From NCBI RefSeq assembly GCF_020184175.1, contig NC_065532.1, positions 30,690,001 through 30,754,000 of the forward strand: a stretch of 64,000 nucleotides of DNA. Direction: 5' to 3'. Shown piece after piece: positions 1 through 11,955 of the stretch (position 1 is the first letter of the stretch; every line of letters starts with the position of its first letter). The translations under genes were made by a program, and so were the position numbers. The notes under the pieces are model-generated. The model ran no database searches. It was not told the DNA's origin and saw nothing but the letters and a program-made list of their open reading frames with translations. Origin of the DNA: Aphis gossypii (Eukaryota; Arthropoda; Insecta; Hemiptera; Aphididae).

Positions 1-346
1 TTATAGGCCTAGGTACTCAAAAAGTAAGGATTTAAGTTTGCGCATAGTATAATACTAAGAATTAGAGGAGAATTCAATCTACATAGTAAAAATTTAATTC
101 GATTTTAATGGATTTACTACTAAATTACTTTTTAATAATTTTACATCAACTTAATTTTATACGTCTACAAATATTTGGGTTGTCATTATTTTATATTCAA
201 TCAATAGTTTGTCTTCTCTTTAATCGAGAGTCATTAAATGCAAATACTCAATTATGTATACATAATATTATACATACCTACATATAATATATTTGAAACT
301 ACATAAATAAATTTCGAATATTAACTAAGTTTTAAATTAACTAATA
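1..346. other. AT-rich noncoding DNA
   Basis: No open frame, repeat or RNA gene could be recognised here. The sequence is A/T runs and TATA-like words typical of the whole window. Confidence 0.6.
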
Positions 347-472
347 CAGTGGTTTTTATAAATGTTTGTAGAACATGGATCATTGATAAAATGATAAAAC
401 ACTTTTAGTAATTATAGACTCTCTTTACCAACTTTCTTGTATCACGGACCCACTGGAGGTTGCGGACCACTG
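347..472. mobile_element. Short hAT-like nonautonomous element (candidate)
   Basis: The left end reads CAGTGGTTTTTATAA and the right end reads GGTTGCGGACCACTG, whose reverse complement begins CAGTGGTCCGCAACC. The ends therefore share the inverted CAGTGGT terminus common to hAT-type elements. Just inside the right end, a CACGGACCC..GGAGGTTGCGGACCAC stretch resembles the inside of the end near 61.8 kb. The unit is 126 bp and has no coding capacity. The flanking 8-mers (AACTAATA and TGTAATTA) do not match, so no target-site duplication can be claimed. It may be a decayed MITE or two unrelated ends. Confidence 0.4.
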
Positions 473-1720
473 TGTAATTAGTGATGAATAAATGGATATA
501 ATTGATTTAAATTTGTTCTTATAATTAAAAAAAAATTAAATCCCCATTTGTAGTTTTTTGATAACCTTTCAAAAACGCTAATGCGTGGATATTAAACATC
601 GATTTAATAATAAAAAATTTCAATATCTTAATATTGTGCGCATATTTATTAATTGTTTAATCTATAGCTATAACTTCAGATATACATACATCAAATAATA
701 TTATCGTCGTAATCGAATAATAAAAGTAACCAGTAGTAATCATAACCAGCATGATAGACAAATGTTTAAAAAGAGTGCTGTAAAATTATAACGACCAATT
801 TAATCAGTATGTCGTTTCATTGAAATATGATTGTTTATAAAATTAATTTTATTATATAGACAATTATATATTTTGTATCCTCAGATTGGCTTTATGATTG
901 AAAAAACGTTTTTACTCATATTATAAAACTATTGAATTAATAATCAAATACGTGTAATTAATAACTTTTCATTAATATCAATAATCATTGTAGCTTAGTT
1001 CGTTAACTAACATCAAATCTCTATAGCCTGACTAAAATTCATAATGTATCTAGTAATTGGCAAACATTGATTCCTGAAATATAATATGTTAATCTTAATA
1101 CTAGGGATAGACAATCTACAAAATGAAACCCATTAAAAAAAATTATAATATTAACGTTCCAGAGTAAAAATATATTAATTATACATTGAGGTAATCAAGC
1201 GAAAATTATTAAAAATACAGACAACATTGTGTCGTTAAAAAGTAAGTATAGCTGTGCGCCACTAAATAACCATAAAAAAAAATAATGTTAACAGTTTTAA
1301 ACGGTATATATTATCCTTAAACTAATAGTCGGTGGTTTAGCCACTTAACCGTAATCGACGTACATCGTATAATATATTTAATGTACAAACAACACCAAAA
1401 ACAATAATAATTAATGGCGACGATAATAATTTCGGGTAGAAAAAAAACATTCGTGTATAACGGGTAGTAGGGGAGAGGTAGTACATACAATAATAATATT
1501 ACCTACAGTATGGACGACGATGGTATCTGCTCAACAGGTATGGATCCGAACCCAGAACGTGCGTAGTGACTCAACAGAATAATGAAAACAGGCAGCGTTC
1601 AAATGACGTAGGTGTGATGAGTATAGAGCGATTCAAACTAAATACAAATATATATAAATATATGTGTAAAGATAAATAGAACGAGAGAAAATTAAAATCG
1701 TCCTAAAATCTGTTACTTAC
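473..1720. other. AT-rich noncoding DNA
   Basis: No gene seen. A slightly GC-richer patch at about 1500-1630 (GGACGACGATGG, GATCCGAACCCAGAACG) leads up to the CpG-rich island that follows; no coding frame runs through it. Confidence 0.5.
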
Positions 1721-1990
1721 TTCCAGTATTGGAGCGAGTGCGTGGCACGTGTGATTGTCAACTCACCGTGTCGGAAATCGGTATAAACGCGCTAAAAGGT
1801 GCGAGCGGCGTCGGTCGGTTGTAGGGTGGCTGCGGCTCGGGCGGCGGCACATCATTCGTCGGTGGGGGTGACGCCACTGGACGCGCGAGTTGGTATTATA
1901 TTATTGTCGTCACAGGGTCGCGCCGTCGGCCGTCCACAGCCGTGCGCGAGTAGCTCACTGTAGCGACACCTCACTATAGCGTATTACGAA
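1721..1990 (-). promoter_or_regulatory. CpG-rich island; candidate noncoding first exon on the minus strand
   Basis: This block is strikingly GC- and CpG-rich against an AT-rich background (GGCGGCGGCAC, GCGCGAGTAGC). On the minus strand two good splice donors lie at its low-coordinate edge: CACG|GTGAGTTG with exon end at 1767, and GGAA|GTAAGTAAC with exon end at 1721. No long frame or TATA box is present. A CAGTGAGC initiator-like word sits near 1951-1958 on the minus strand. I infer a 5' UTR exon and promoter of a gene extending to lower coordinates, outside the window. The alternative is a chance GC-rich patch. Confidence 0.35.
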
Positions 1991-2878
1991 CTGTTAAACG
2001 ACAAAAATCTCGACTGAGTGTCGAAACAGTCACGTATATATTCTTTAGTTTTAGACTAGAGAAAAAAAAAACCGGGAATCTGAAAATCCATATACGAAAC
2101 AGACATATTTTAGCTCTTTTGGCCGACGAATAAAACACGCCGTCTCGAATGAAACGAATTCGTTTTAAAAGTATAACACGACGAGCAATGTCGAACTGAA
2201 CATATTTTAATGCATATATTAGTCCCAAAATGCCGAACCCACGTCTGAAACTGTTATACTGTGATAACTAGAATTGGCGTCCTGGGGCAATCATTTTTGA
2301 TGTCCCCATTAAACATGACATTTTATATAATTTTTCAAGAAAAGCTATAAAGATATTATATACATTAACATTTTTAAAATCTAAACTACATTAAACAATA
2401 TTAATGACTTCTGACTAAGTTGTGATTAATAACTTTTATCACGGAATTACATATATGTACATTATGTTATAGTATGTTATTTAAAATTTATCTAATAACA
2501 TATTTTTTTAACTAAACAAATAATTTATTATTGATCTATTTGTTATTTCATTAAAAAAATATTTATTGAATTAAATGATTAGCTCATAAAGTTTTTTTTC
2601 CAAATCGTCTGTAAACATTTTCAATACAGTGATAAGCTTCACTGCTGCTTAAAAAATATCTAAATTTGTAACATAATTCTATTAGTTACTTTTGTTTCAT
2701 TCAGCTAGATAATAATATGTCCATTCACGAATAAATATTTCATCCTTATTTTAGTATGAAATTCGTTTTAAAAAAATTATTTTTATGTTAAAGTACATTT
2801 TTTCCACAGATAATTTCTTTGCACCAAACATTACCTTAATTTTACCAACAACCTAAGCACATATTCGCTTTTATTTTT
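1991..2878. other. AT-rich noncoding DNA with one small hairpin
   Basis: No gene is supported. An 84-codon minus-strand frame (1974-2228) overlaps the island edge and has no recognisable domain. At 2284-2306 GGGGCAATCA and TGATGTCCCC form an imperfect stem (8 of 10 pairs), possibly a transposon terminus. Confidence 0.45.
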
Positions 2879-3171
2879 AGATTATGAACAAAGTGATGAA
2901 TGTATTAATTTTCCAATGATGAGTGTGTTTTTTTTTTGTGTTTGTATATAGCATAATTAGTCGAAATAATGTTTCAATTTCCAACTTCGGGGGTGGTTTC
3001 CGATGGCAAAGTAAATATCTTTGGTGCATTATACAGGTTAAATGTAAACATTTTTCAACAGTTTTCAAAAAAATCGAGAAGAACAAAAAAAAAGTGACGG
3101 AAAAACGGGAATATTTACGCAAAACCTGTTTTCGGCTATAAATCGACTTTTTTATATGATTGTGTTCAAAA

Positions 3172-4150
3172 ATTAATCACTGTAAATACTTGAAATTTTC
3201 ACCAAATGTTTATGTTAGTGTTATCTATATACAGTTAAATTTTTAAACAATTTTGACTTTTTTGAGTTATTTATAGACTACTGACATTTTCGATTTTTAT
3301 GAGATTTTTTTTTTGAAGTGTCGATAAAAAAAATTTTGAACGGCCAAAAAAACTTGAAAATATATTACAAGTTTTCTTATGAGTTTTTCTTATTGTAGTT
3401 TAAAAAAATCAAAAATCGTTACTCACAATTTTTTTTTAAGAGCGTTTATAGTTCAAATTTTTACGAAATATGTCAAAATCACGAAAATTTGCAAGTAATT
3501 TTGTAGTTGAAAAATTATAAAATTTTTTGTGTTTAAAACTAAGGATTGCAAATAAAACACTAAGTTTTCCATAAGTTTTCTTTCAAGTAGCTATATAGAA
3601 AACTCGATGTATCATTATAGGAAAAATTTTAAGTGCGTTAGAATTATAATTTTTTTTTAAATAGCGTTAGGTTAGGTTAGGTTATTTATCCACAAACGGT
3701 TTTAAATATTTGTTGTTTTTCAAAAAGTATAAACCGTAGATACTTGAAAATTTCACCAGTTATTTATACTGCATTTTCTTTACATGAATTTATTTTCATA
3801 ATATTTTGACTTTTTTTGAGCTATTTATAGACAGCTGAAATTTTCAATTTTTCTAAGAATTTTTTTTTGAAGTGTCGATTAAATTTTTTTGGTGGAGTCA
3901 AAATACTTGAATAATTAATACGAAGTTCTTCATAAGTTATATTTTTATGGAGATAAAAAAATTATAAAAATACATAGATATAATTTTTTTTATTAGCATT
4001 TGAAGTTCAAATATTGACACAAATTCGTCAAAATCATGAATATTTGAAAATTATTTTATTGGTATAATTCATAAAAATGTTTGTATAAGTAACTAAGATT
4101 GAAAATTTAATACAAGATTTTCATAAGTTTAGGTTACAATAATTATAAAA
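3172..4150 (+). repeat. Tandem pair of diverged ~555-bp modules inside repeat copy A
   Basis: Landmarks recur at a constant spacing. ACTTGAAATTTTCACC at 3187 pairs with ACTTGAAAATTTCACC at 3742. GAGTTATTTATAGAC at 3264 pairs with GAGCTATTTATAGAC at 3818. GAAGTGTCGAT at 3315 pairs with the same word at 3869. GTCAAAATC at 3472 pairs with the same word at 4027. The offset is 554-555 throughout, so one module lies at about 3172-3600 and the second at about 3726-4150. Confidence 0.8.
3667..3681 (+). repeat. Interstitial (TTAGG)3 telomere-type repeat
   Basis: Three perfect TTAGG units followed by TTA. TTAGG is the canonical arthropod telomere repeat. The array sits in the spacer between the two 555-bp modules of copy A. 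Confidence 0.85.
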
Positions 4151-4372
4151 AAACTTAAATTTTCAAAAATTTAATATTCAAGCCATTAAAACATAAACCA
4201 CCTTTTTTTACCATCCACTGGAAATTATATCCTAGGCTAACAAATCATCTTCGTTCAGAATCGTTTTCGTATACAATAATACCTATCATTGGATTTAAAT
4301 TTAGCACTCCTATAATATATAATAGTGATCTACACGGCACCTAATGTACAGCAGAGCGGTACCTACTTACCC

Positions 4373-4512
4373 CCTTTTTTTATTATTATAATACATAACT
4401 TAGCTGTTCAAAAATGTTGGTTTTTCAACTAAATTAGTCAGAATTATAACTATTTAGTAGGTAAGTCTTTATCTGTATGTAATATTATCACAGTTTTTTT
4501 AGTTTATGAATA
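4373..4512. other. AT-rich noncoding DNA after the repeat
   Basis: The T-rich run CCCCCTTTTTTT immediately after the repeat's 3' end could be its tail. Nothing else is recognisable. Confidence 0.4.
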
Positions 4513-4568
4513 ATGGTTGAGTGGTTAAAGAATTTTGACTGATTTTAGAACGGTATGTTTCAATGCAT
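4513..4568 (+). repeat. tRNA-like SINE head (candidate)
   Basis: TGGTTGAGTGG (4514-4524) fits the RNA polymerase III A box. GTTTCAATGC (4557-4566) fits the core of a B box. The 43-base spacing is close to that in tRNAs. No acceptor stem closes around it, so it is not a working tRNA gene. The next bases are an (AT) run. It could be the head of a short SINE; similar A/B box pairs also arise by chance in AT-rich DNA. Confidence 0.35.
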
Positions 4569-6786
4569 ATATATATATATTTATATATTATGACTCATCT
4601 GTTAGACAATCACGGACAATCTAATAATAATTGATAATAAACAATTATGTATTTATAATCAAATTTATTATCGGAATTACATTAAGGATTTAAGTATGGT
4701 AAGACGATATTGTTTTAGTTATCCTTTTACATAGTGCAAATGTGACTCCTAGAATGCTAGACACACAACATTTTAGCTATGCTTGTATTCTGATATGGAT
4801 ACAATTTAAACATCGACATACGAGACACGAGACAGTTTTCCATTAAGGAATCATTATTTTAAATGTTAAGATGAGACCTTATGTTATCATTTTCTCGGTT
4901 TACAAAAGAATTTTTATCTATTTTACTATATATAAAACATGATAAATCCATTATAACATTAAATAATTTATACATTTTATCTTTGGAATATCAACTTTTT
5001 CCTACCCAAAATACATTATATCAACGAGAAATATAAATAATATATATTGTATATGAGTAATATTCATTGTTTTATATCGATCATTATTTACTTAAAATAT
5101 GTAGAAACAATGCGTGTATATCTGTATAATTCATAACAAACAGTGAGTATAAATATAAGGGACAGAACACGCAGCTATATACAAAACTAATATTAACATT
5201 GAATTCGATGATAAATGTATACGACTATAATATTAATACAAATTATAAGTTTTCTATAAGATGTTTATTTTAAATTAAAAAAATATTATCTCGAAGAGTA
5301 CTAACATTTTTTAACATGGTTTGAATTTTTAAAATTATTACGAAGCCCCTTTTTATGGTTATAATAAAAATGTTGTTTTTTTTTTTTTTTTTACTTTTTT
5401 GAATGACAGCATACATTTAGGTTTTATAAAATCTAGAATATTTTTTTGATGATTTTGGTTAACTAATTAGTTAGTTTAAAGAGTTTAAAGTTTAGATAAA
5501 TAGATTAGGTAGTAAATCTTCGGCGTAAAAGCGTTTTTCAAGAATATTTCGTAAAAATGTTTCAAAAACGTCATTACTTTGAAAATAATGAGTATTTATT
5601 TTTGAAGGATCACTTAAGTATAAATGATTTGTCTTTAATACTACTGTTATATTATACATAGTAAAATATTATAATGTATAATAAAAATGAACGATAATGA
5701 TGTTATCTGTACTAAATATTTTTTGGGGTGTTTTTCAAATCAACAGTTATATTATTTTCATTTATCAATCATTTTATTAGATTTTTGAGTAATTAGTAGA
5801 TTTTTTTATTACAATAAATGAATTTGCCTTTATTAATAAGATAATATACATATTTTGATTAAAATTATAGTTTTTAAAATTATAATGACTAACTATTTTG
5901 TTAACATATTTATATAACATATTTTATAAATATACATAATTGCAGTATATCAGCTGTTGAACTACAGTTGCGGATATAAGAAGATATACGCATATGAACG
6001 CTGCCGAAAATACGCAATGTAGGTATTTAATTTTTAAAAAAATATTCCTATATAACATTTTTACTTACAAGATTACCTATTCAATTGAATTATTATTTAT
6101 GTAATAAGGATATTGTATTAAGAGTTTTCACTGTATACGATCATGGGGTAAAATTTGTTTATTATACAATTTCATTGGAGTACGGTCAAGGCAAGCGAAG
6201 TAAGCGCAGCATGGCCGCTCAAAAAGGAAGAAAAATAAATTTATTTTTATATATTATATTAATGAGCAAAATAATATACATATTTTTATTTTAGATATAA
6301 TAGGTTGCTCATCAGTAATAAATTAAACTTCATTATCCATACTATAATTTTATTGTAATTGATAGGATTATTAATAAATTAAGATCATATAGGTATGCAA
6401 TATATTGACAGAAGCACTTCGTATTTCGATTACCTGGCTCTTATCTAGTTAGTAGCTAGTATTGTACGTGGCCGGGGCGCGGTAAGGCGGGGTGACCACG
6501 ATTTTACGCAGCAGTTGGAAACGATACATCAAGCGCTTTTAAATAATTTTTCTGATACCAAACTTTCGATATTTGGGTTTTTATTTTGTTAATCAAAATA
6601 TAATAATCCTGATATTTTATTAGCAAATATAAAAAAAATATTAAGATTTTTAAAATAAAGTTACCAATCCATTTAAATAAAAAAAGACGAATAGATTTTA
6701 TTTATAAATATGTTAATAAATACTGTCAGTATACATTATACTCAAATTTTTTTTTTAATTACCTAAATAATTAATAATTTACCTTT
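4569..6786. other. AT-rich noncoding DNA with small GC-richer patches
   Basis: There is a poly(T) run at 5376-5392. GC-richer patches lie at about 6180-6232 (GGCAAGCGAAGTAAGCGCAG) and 6465-6530 (GGCCGGGGCGCGGTAAGGCG); neither carries a convincing frame or matches anything I recognise. The 69-codon frame at 6085-6294 covers the first patch and ends in low-complexity sequence. Confidence 0.45.
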
Positions 6787-7340
6787 ATGAGTAACGGTTG
6801 TTTTTGGCGCTTACCAACTTCCAATACTACTGCACGCCGCCATGTATATTTTATTAGAAACAATGCATCTGTAGTGTTTGGTTTTTTAAGACACACTTGT
6901 CCACACTTTAGAAATAAATCTGCATTAAAAACATTACACTACTTATTAATCCGTTCACATTTAGATTACACTCTCCTAATCTATATTTAGTACACAAATC
7001 CAAGATTTATACAACATTCAAAAAATTGTTATAAGATTTTTTTACTATCAATGTTTTATTTATACAACATAACAGAGTCCATAATACCATCTTATTATAA
7101 TGTTACAATCCTTTTTTTTAATATACGGTTGTTAGAAGAGCGAATAACTCAAATTAAATTGATTTTTTTACGATTTACTAAATAATATGACTGAATTTCT
7201 AGAATTACCAACTGAAAAATTTGACTTTAAAAGACATCCAATAAACTGCCGATTTTCAATTTATTTTACACAAAAAACCTCCTACTACAAATCATTTGTA
7301 AATTTCACCAACCAATATTTTAATATAATATGCACATTCT
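6787..7340 (+). pseudogene. Fossil C-terminal part of a non-LTR retrotransposon reverse transcriptase
   Basis: The frame at 6787-6990 reads as the segment after the catalytic palm of Jockey/I-type LINE reverse transcriptases. It has NASVVFGFLRHT, then SALKTLHYLLIRSHLDY, matching the family pattern 'aLktLy.sLvrshLeY'. An in-frame TAG at 6988-6990 falls about where the family has a conserved Trp. The same frame then continues to 7185 (IRLLEERITQIKLIF, like the usual 'R R .. .l.Fl' stretch). The reading next shifts by one, probably at the seven-T run 7163-7169, into FYDLLNNMTEFLEL and the family's terminal segment to about 7340. The palm with its YxDD motif and the endonuclease are absent. It is an old, dead, 5'-truncated insertion. 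Confidence 0.75.
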
Positions 7341-8737
7341 TTTATTTTTTATTTTTTTTTGTATTACTATGTATATATTTAAATTACATATATACAAGAA
7401 AAAAACTTGTAATTGGAATTTATTTCCGTAATAAAGAAATATCTCGCAATTATAATTATTTTTATTATAACTTATAATACTAACTAATTGCGAATATAGC
7501 CTTTATAATATAATCAACTTAACTGCATATTTTTTTTAATATTTTATTTTATTGTTGTAGTATGAAAATTAAATGTTTTAAATTCAAGTGATTTAATTTA
7601 GTTCATCATTTCATGAATTCATCTTAAGTAATTTTTTAAGTTATCGACGCATCGTGAACTTGTATATTTTAGTATTAAAAATCTATTATGCTTAAAATCT
7701 TATACCATTTCTATTTTTAATTGAAATATAAATAAAAATATATTCCAATTGTATTTCTTATGAAATGCACTTAAAGATTAATTAAAATTATTAATCTTTA
7801 TTTTTATTAATAGTTCAATGTCATTTACTTATAAATAAAATAGGATCTACCATATTTTATCTGATCCTAAAATTGAATTAAAAAAAATTATTTATCTAAA
7901 AACACTGAAGTTATTCAAATCTGTTAAAAGTTTGTTGTATAATAAATATAAAAGTATAATGTAAAATAATATGTAGGTATATTCTTTAATGTATCTGTGA
8001 TGGTAGGTAGATATATGAAAAAAATACAGAATAAGTTATTAAAATTTAAAATGTTATGAATTATTGTCTACTTAATAAACTTTTTTTTTAATTGTAAACA
8101 TTTCATCATTTTAACTTCAAATACTTATATAAACAATCTGTGCCAAAAGAAACTTTTGATACATATTTTAAATTGCTATAAGAACAACATATAGATTAAA
8201 GTTTAAAGCGTTTTGACAAAACTCTTAAATCTTACGAATATAATTAAAAATAAACTACATTAATTCAAATACTTCGAAAGTTTATAAGTGCCAAAATGTT
8301 TAAAAATTATAACATGATAGCAATTGATTATATAAATAACCAATGCAAAATTTATAAATTTAATTAATTTATTTTAAAACTGCGGTTATTATTGATTATT
8401 GAATTACAATAAAAAAATTGAATGTTAAAAAATTGGGTGTTTAAATATTCTCATTTGTCCGATGATATTATCTCAATTATTAAGAAAAGTACTAATACTT
8501 TTATTTTTGATTATAAATAACAGATATTTAAGTAGGATTTTATTTTAAAGTACAGAAGTAATCTAATAAACAAACCGAGGCCATACTCTAAAATAGGATT
8601 GTATTATACCAAAATGTGATGTTGTTGGTCTTATAACTTTTTACGAGATCGCTTTCTGTTCATTTTTCTGATATAAACAAAAATGTATGCAAATTTATTT
8701 ATTTATTTACTCGATTTCACTTTGTTCATTCTGAGTT
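7341..8737. other. AT-rich noncoding DNA
   Basis: The first ~150 bases are T-rich and may be the 3' flank of the retrotransposon fossil. No poly(A) tail or target-site duplication is evident. No other feature was recognised. Confidence 0.5.
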
Positions 8738-8893
8738 TCTGACATTCAGTTAGTTAAGCGTGGTGTAATGCAGCAATTACGGCGAAAATTGTCATAGGTC
8801 ACCACCATCAACCGACCAACCCAATGTTGTTTTAATATAACGGTGTCTGCGCAAGAGCGGCTCCAATGAAGCCCTAACGGCCACCTCACGATA
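8738..8893. other. GC-richer patch of unknown role
   Basis: The block includes GGCGAAAATTGTCATAGG, CACCACCATCAACCGACC and GAGCGGCTCCAATGAAGCCC in an AT-rich neighbourhood. No frame, splice pair or repeat end was identified. Confidence 0.3.
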
Positions 8894-11654
8894 GTGGAAG
8901 TTATATCAATTTGTCCAATAATATTATCCGTATTGTGTTTTTTTTTTTTTTTTTTTTAATAACAAGTCACTATTCCTAATAAAGTTTTATACTATTATGC
9001 TTTTATTTTTGACGTCAATGCAATTTGTTGAACATTTCAAAACAATTATGAATGTGTATCTTAAGTGAAAAATAAAACTTTTTTTTACTAGTCTAGACGT
9101 AATTATAAAGTAATTAGATTATTTTGACAGTCAAAAAGTGATTTGAAAATCTTCACATTTAGTTTTTCTCATAATATTAATGACTTGTCGTTTTTGGTCA
9201 GTATTGATAAATTATTTATATAGTCTTCTAAAATTAAATTATAGATACACACAGTTAAGCTTATAATACTTATAAAAATAATGTATATAATGTATATGTT
9301 TGGAAAAAATAAATAAATCACAAAATGTTATTTGTTTATTACTACAATAATCTACCCTTTATACATTATCAACCCTCAATAAATCCGCACTAGTCCCCAT
9401 AGTGTTAGAAAAATTATTTCCACAGTTAAGATGTCTAGTATGACATAGACACACTAAAATATAAGTCACTTCTAATTATGGTATTCATCTATTTTGAAAT
9501 AAACCACATAAAATAAATAAATCTATAGGTAGTATCGTTGTATAACGTCTTAGCTTTTTTAGAAAATTCAATAGTAGAAGTAACACAGAAAAAAAAACGT
9601 TACGCAATTTAGCACCAACAAAATAGATATAATTACAATATTTTCTGATGATGTTATTTACATAACTGACGTTGTTGTTATGTTATACATTTATGTCATG
9701 TTAAAAAAATATATTAGATTGTGTTTTACATTTTTATGAATAAACCATAAAATTAAAACTTAATACATTAAATTTATATATTTTAAAATAATTCATTACG
9801 TACAAAACATAATATTTATTTTACTAAAATGTATAATGTGTTTAAAGTTAACTTTCGTATGTTTTTAGATTATTGTGCTTAACAACTAAAAATTTTCTAT
9901 CGTAAAAATTGAAAATTGTATGGTTAAATAATGAATTAGTTGAAAATTAATATTATGTATTTGAAAAAAAGATTGAGTGATTTATACTTTGAAGGTGTCA
10001 TTGGGTAAATTAATTCAGTTAAGACAATGCAAGTGATTAAAGTAATATCAGTTTTTAAAAAAGGGCATTTAAATACTTACCTATATTGGGAACTAATATT
10101 GTACTTAATATAAATATTATTACTTATAATAATTACGATAAATACTATGTGGTAAAATAAAAATAATAATCTGTAACAGTAATGTCTGTCTAGGTATATG
10201 AAATTGCTTCTACATGCTTGTGGTATAGTAAAATGCTTTACATTTTATAATGATAGAAGACAATATATAAGTATGTTATAAATGATCTGATAAGCTTTCA
10301 AAATAACTATAATTAAATCGTTTTCCAAAGAATTCCATGTATCTATTGAATACTATGTATTAAATTATAAATCTTTAGTCTATACTCAGTATATTCTATA
10401 CCAACTAGGTACTGTTATTAGTTTTCAATTGATCCAATCAAGTTTTTGATTTTATGAGCTTCGGGATTGTTTTACGGTATATTTTTAAAGTTAAACAATA
10501 ATTTTCAATAAAGATGTATTTCATTCAATTTCACGAAATTAATAAATTTAACTTAATAATAATAATAATATCGATAATAAATGAGAATAAGACTGAATGA
10601 ATTAATAATAAATTCGTTTTTAAAACAGAATTAATAGGTAAATCAACATTTTTTCCAAACATATTATGGTCTACATAAAATGAATTAAGAGTTCAATGAT
10701 CGTAAAGACCTATCATAGTATTATTCAATAAATATAATATCTATAAGTAAATACCAAATGTAGAATTGTTTATACATTTATGAATTATGAGTTTGTTATT
10801 CACACACACTCATCATATTTTACACCTAACTGACATGTCATTCGTCTATTTTATAAAAAGAAATATTCAAACAATATATTACAATAAGATACGCATACTC
10901 TTTTTTCCTTTTATTATTCATTCAATACATGCTTTCCATGTGTCTAGTTTGGAGTCAAAAGGGGAGTAATGTACAGCTCAACAGCTGTACGATAAGCTTT
11001 TAACCCAGGAACAAGTATTATATCTGGCACTCCATCAGTCGATAAACTTATTATACACGTGTGTCTATTATATACTGTGTACAATAAAAAAGTATAAAAC
11101 CCAAAGTTATCTGATTGACCGAGAATCTGGAGTCTGGACCATGCGAGCAATTTTAATAACATTAATTTATTTTATTATTGTAGGGTGACACGATGACATT
11201 GGCTTAGTATTTTAGTGTTATTGAAACACATAAAGGAGTTGTTTAAATTGTTTAATAAGAATTATATTAGGACAAACGAGTGCATTAAAAGCTATTTACT
11301 TTTACAAATTTAACTTATGTTTAATTTTATTGTTTGGGATACCGCATTATCGGGCATTATGTAGTGTTGCTGCGGTTTGTGTAATGTAATAATTTAAATT
11401 CTATTTCATACAATTTATGTAAATATAAACGATACTGAAAGCAGTTTGAATTGTTTTTAAATTGAATTTATGACTTATCATAGATTCATAGAACATGATA
11501 ACTTAACTGAATGGGTTAAATTAATTCAAACATTACAATAAGGTACCTATATAAATAAGAATACAAGATAATACAATTCAACTAGTATTTATACTTCAAT
11601 ACTTTAAAAATTTAATCTAGGGAATACAGATGTTCACTTTACCATAGTTTATAC
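8894..11654. other. AT-rich noncoding DNA
   Basis: There is a 20-base poly(T) run at 8938-8957 and an (AAT)-type run near 10555-10572. A 72-codon minus-strand frame at 10944-11162 (with STDGVPDIILVPGLKAY) is more protein-like in composition than its neighbours but matches no family I recognise. No splice context supports it. Confidence 0.45.
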
Positions 11655-11955
11655 TAGGGGTCGGTGACTTTTATGGTGTCAAGAGTTCAAAAAATAAAAA
11701 ATAAAATTTTCCTGGGCCATACACCTTATTTTATTTATACAGTTTAAATTTGTTGCATAGCTTATAGTTATTATATAAAATTTTATTTATTTAAATTTTA
11801 TCACTGCTTAGTGTATTAATTTAACGTGGTATATATTAATAAAGTTTTAATAATAATAAAAGTATAAAAATATAAAAATCGTGTACCTATATAAAAAATA
11901 TAGTAATCGTGGGCCGCATAAAATCGCTATACCGGCCACGAGTAGCCGACCCCTG
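11655..11955. mobile_element. Nonautonomous hAT-type element (MITE)
   Basis: The left terminus reads TAGGGGTCGGTGACTT. The reverse complement of the right terminus reads CAGGGGTCGGCTACTC, matching at 12 of 16 positions. The CAGGGGTCGG start, the GTGGGCCGCATAAA sequence inside the right end and the short length (301 bp) are characteristic of nonautonomous hAT elements. There is no coding capacity. The 8-bp flanks GTTTATAC (left) and GTCTACCT (right) share 4 positions, most differences being transitions, so they could be a decayed target-site duplication. An autonomous hAT elsewhere in the genome would have mobilised it. Confidence 0.75.

Larger units (their letters stand above)
2879..4372 (+). 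repeat. Dispersed aphid-type repeat, copy A (near full length)
   Basis: The unit starts AGATTATGAACAAAGTGATG and ends near GCAGAGCGGTACCTACTTAC. The start matches copies C and D (AGATTCTGAGC...); the last ~60 bases match copy B (TAATAGTGACCTACTCGACA in B, TAATAGTGATCTACACGGCA here). It has no coding capacity; the two open frames at 2877-3141 are low-complexity shadows. An internal module is present twice at an offset of about 555 bp (see the nested entry). No terminal inverted repeats are visible, so the class is undetermined. From memory, repeats of this kind are abundant in aphid genomes. Confidence 0.75.

Noticed and set aside
2877..3141. Two overlapping frames of 81 and 72 codons
   Set aside because: They lie inside a non-coding dispersed repeat whose other copies do not keep the frames.
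4513..4568. A working tRNA gene
   Set aside because: Box A and B resemble a tRNA, but no acceptor stem or anticodon arm closes; kept only as a SINE-head candidate.
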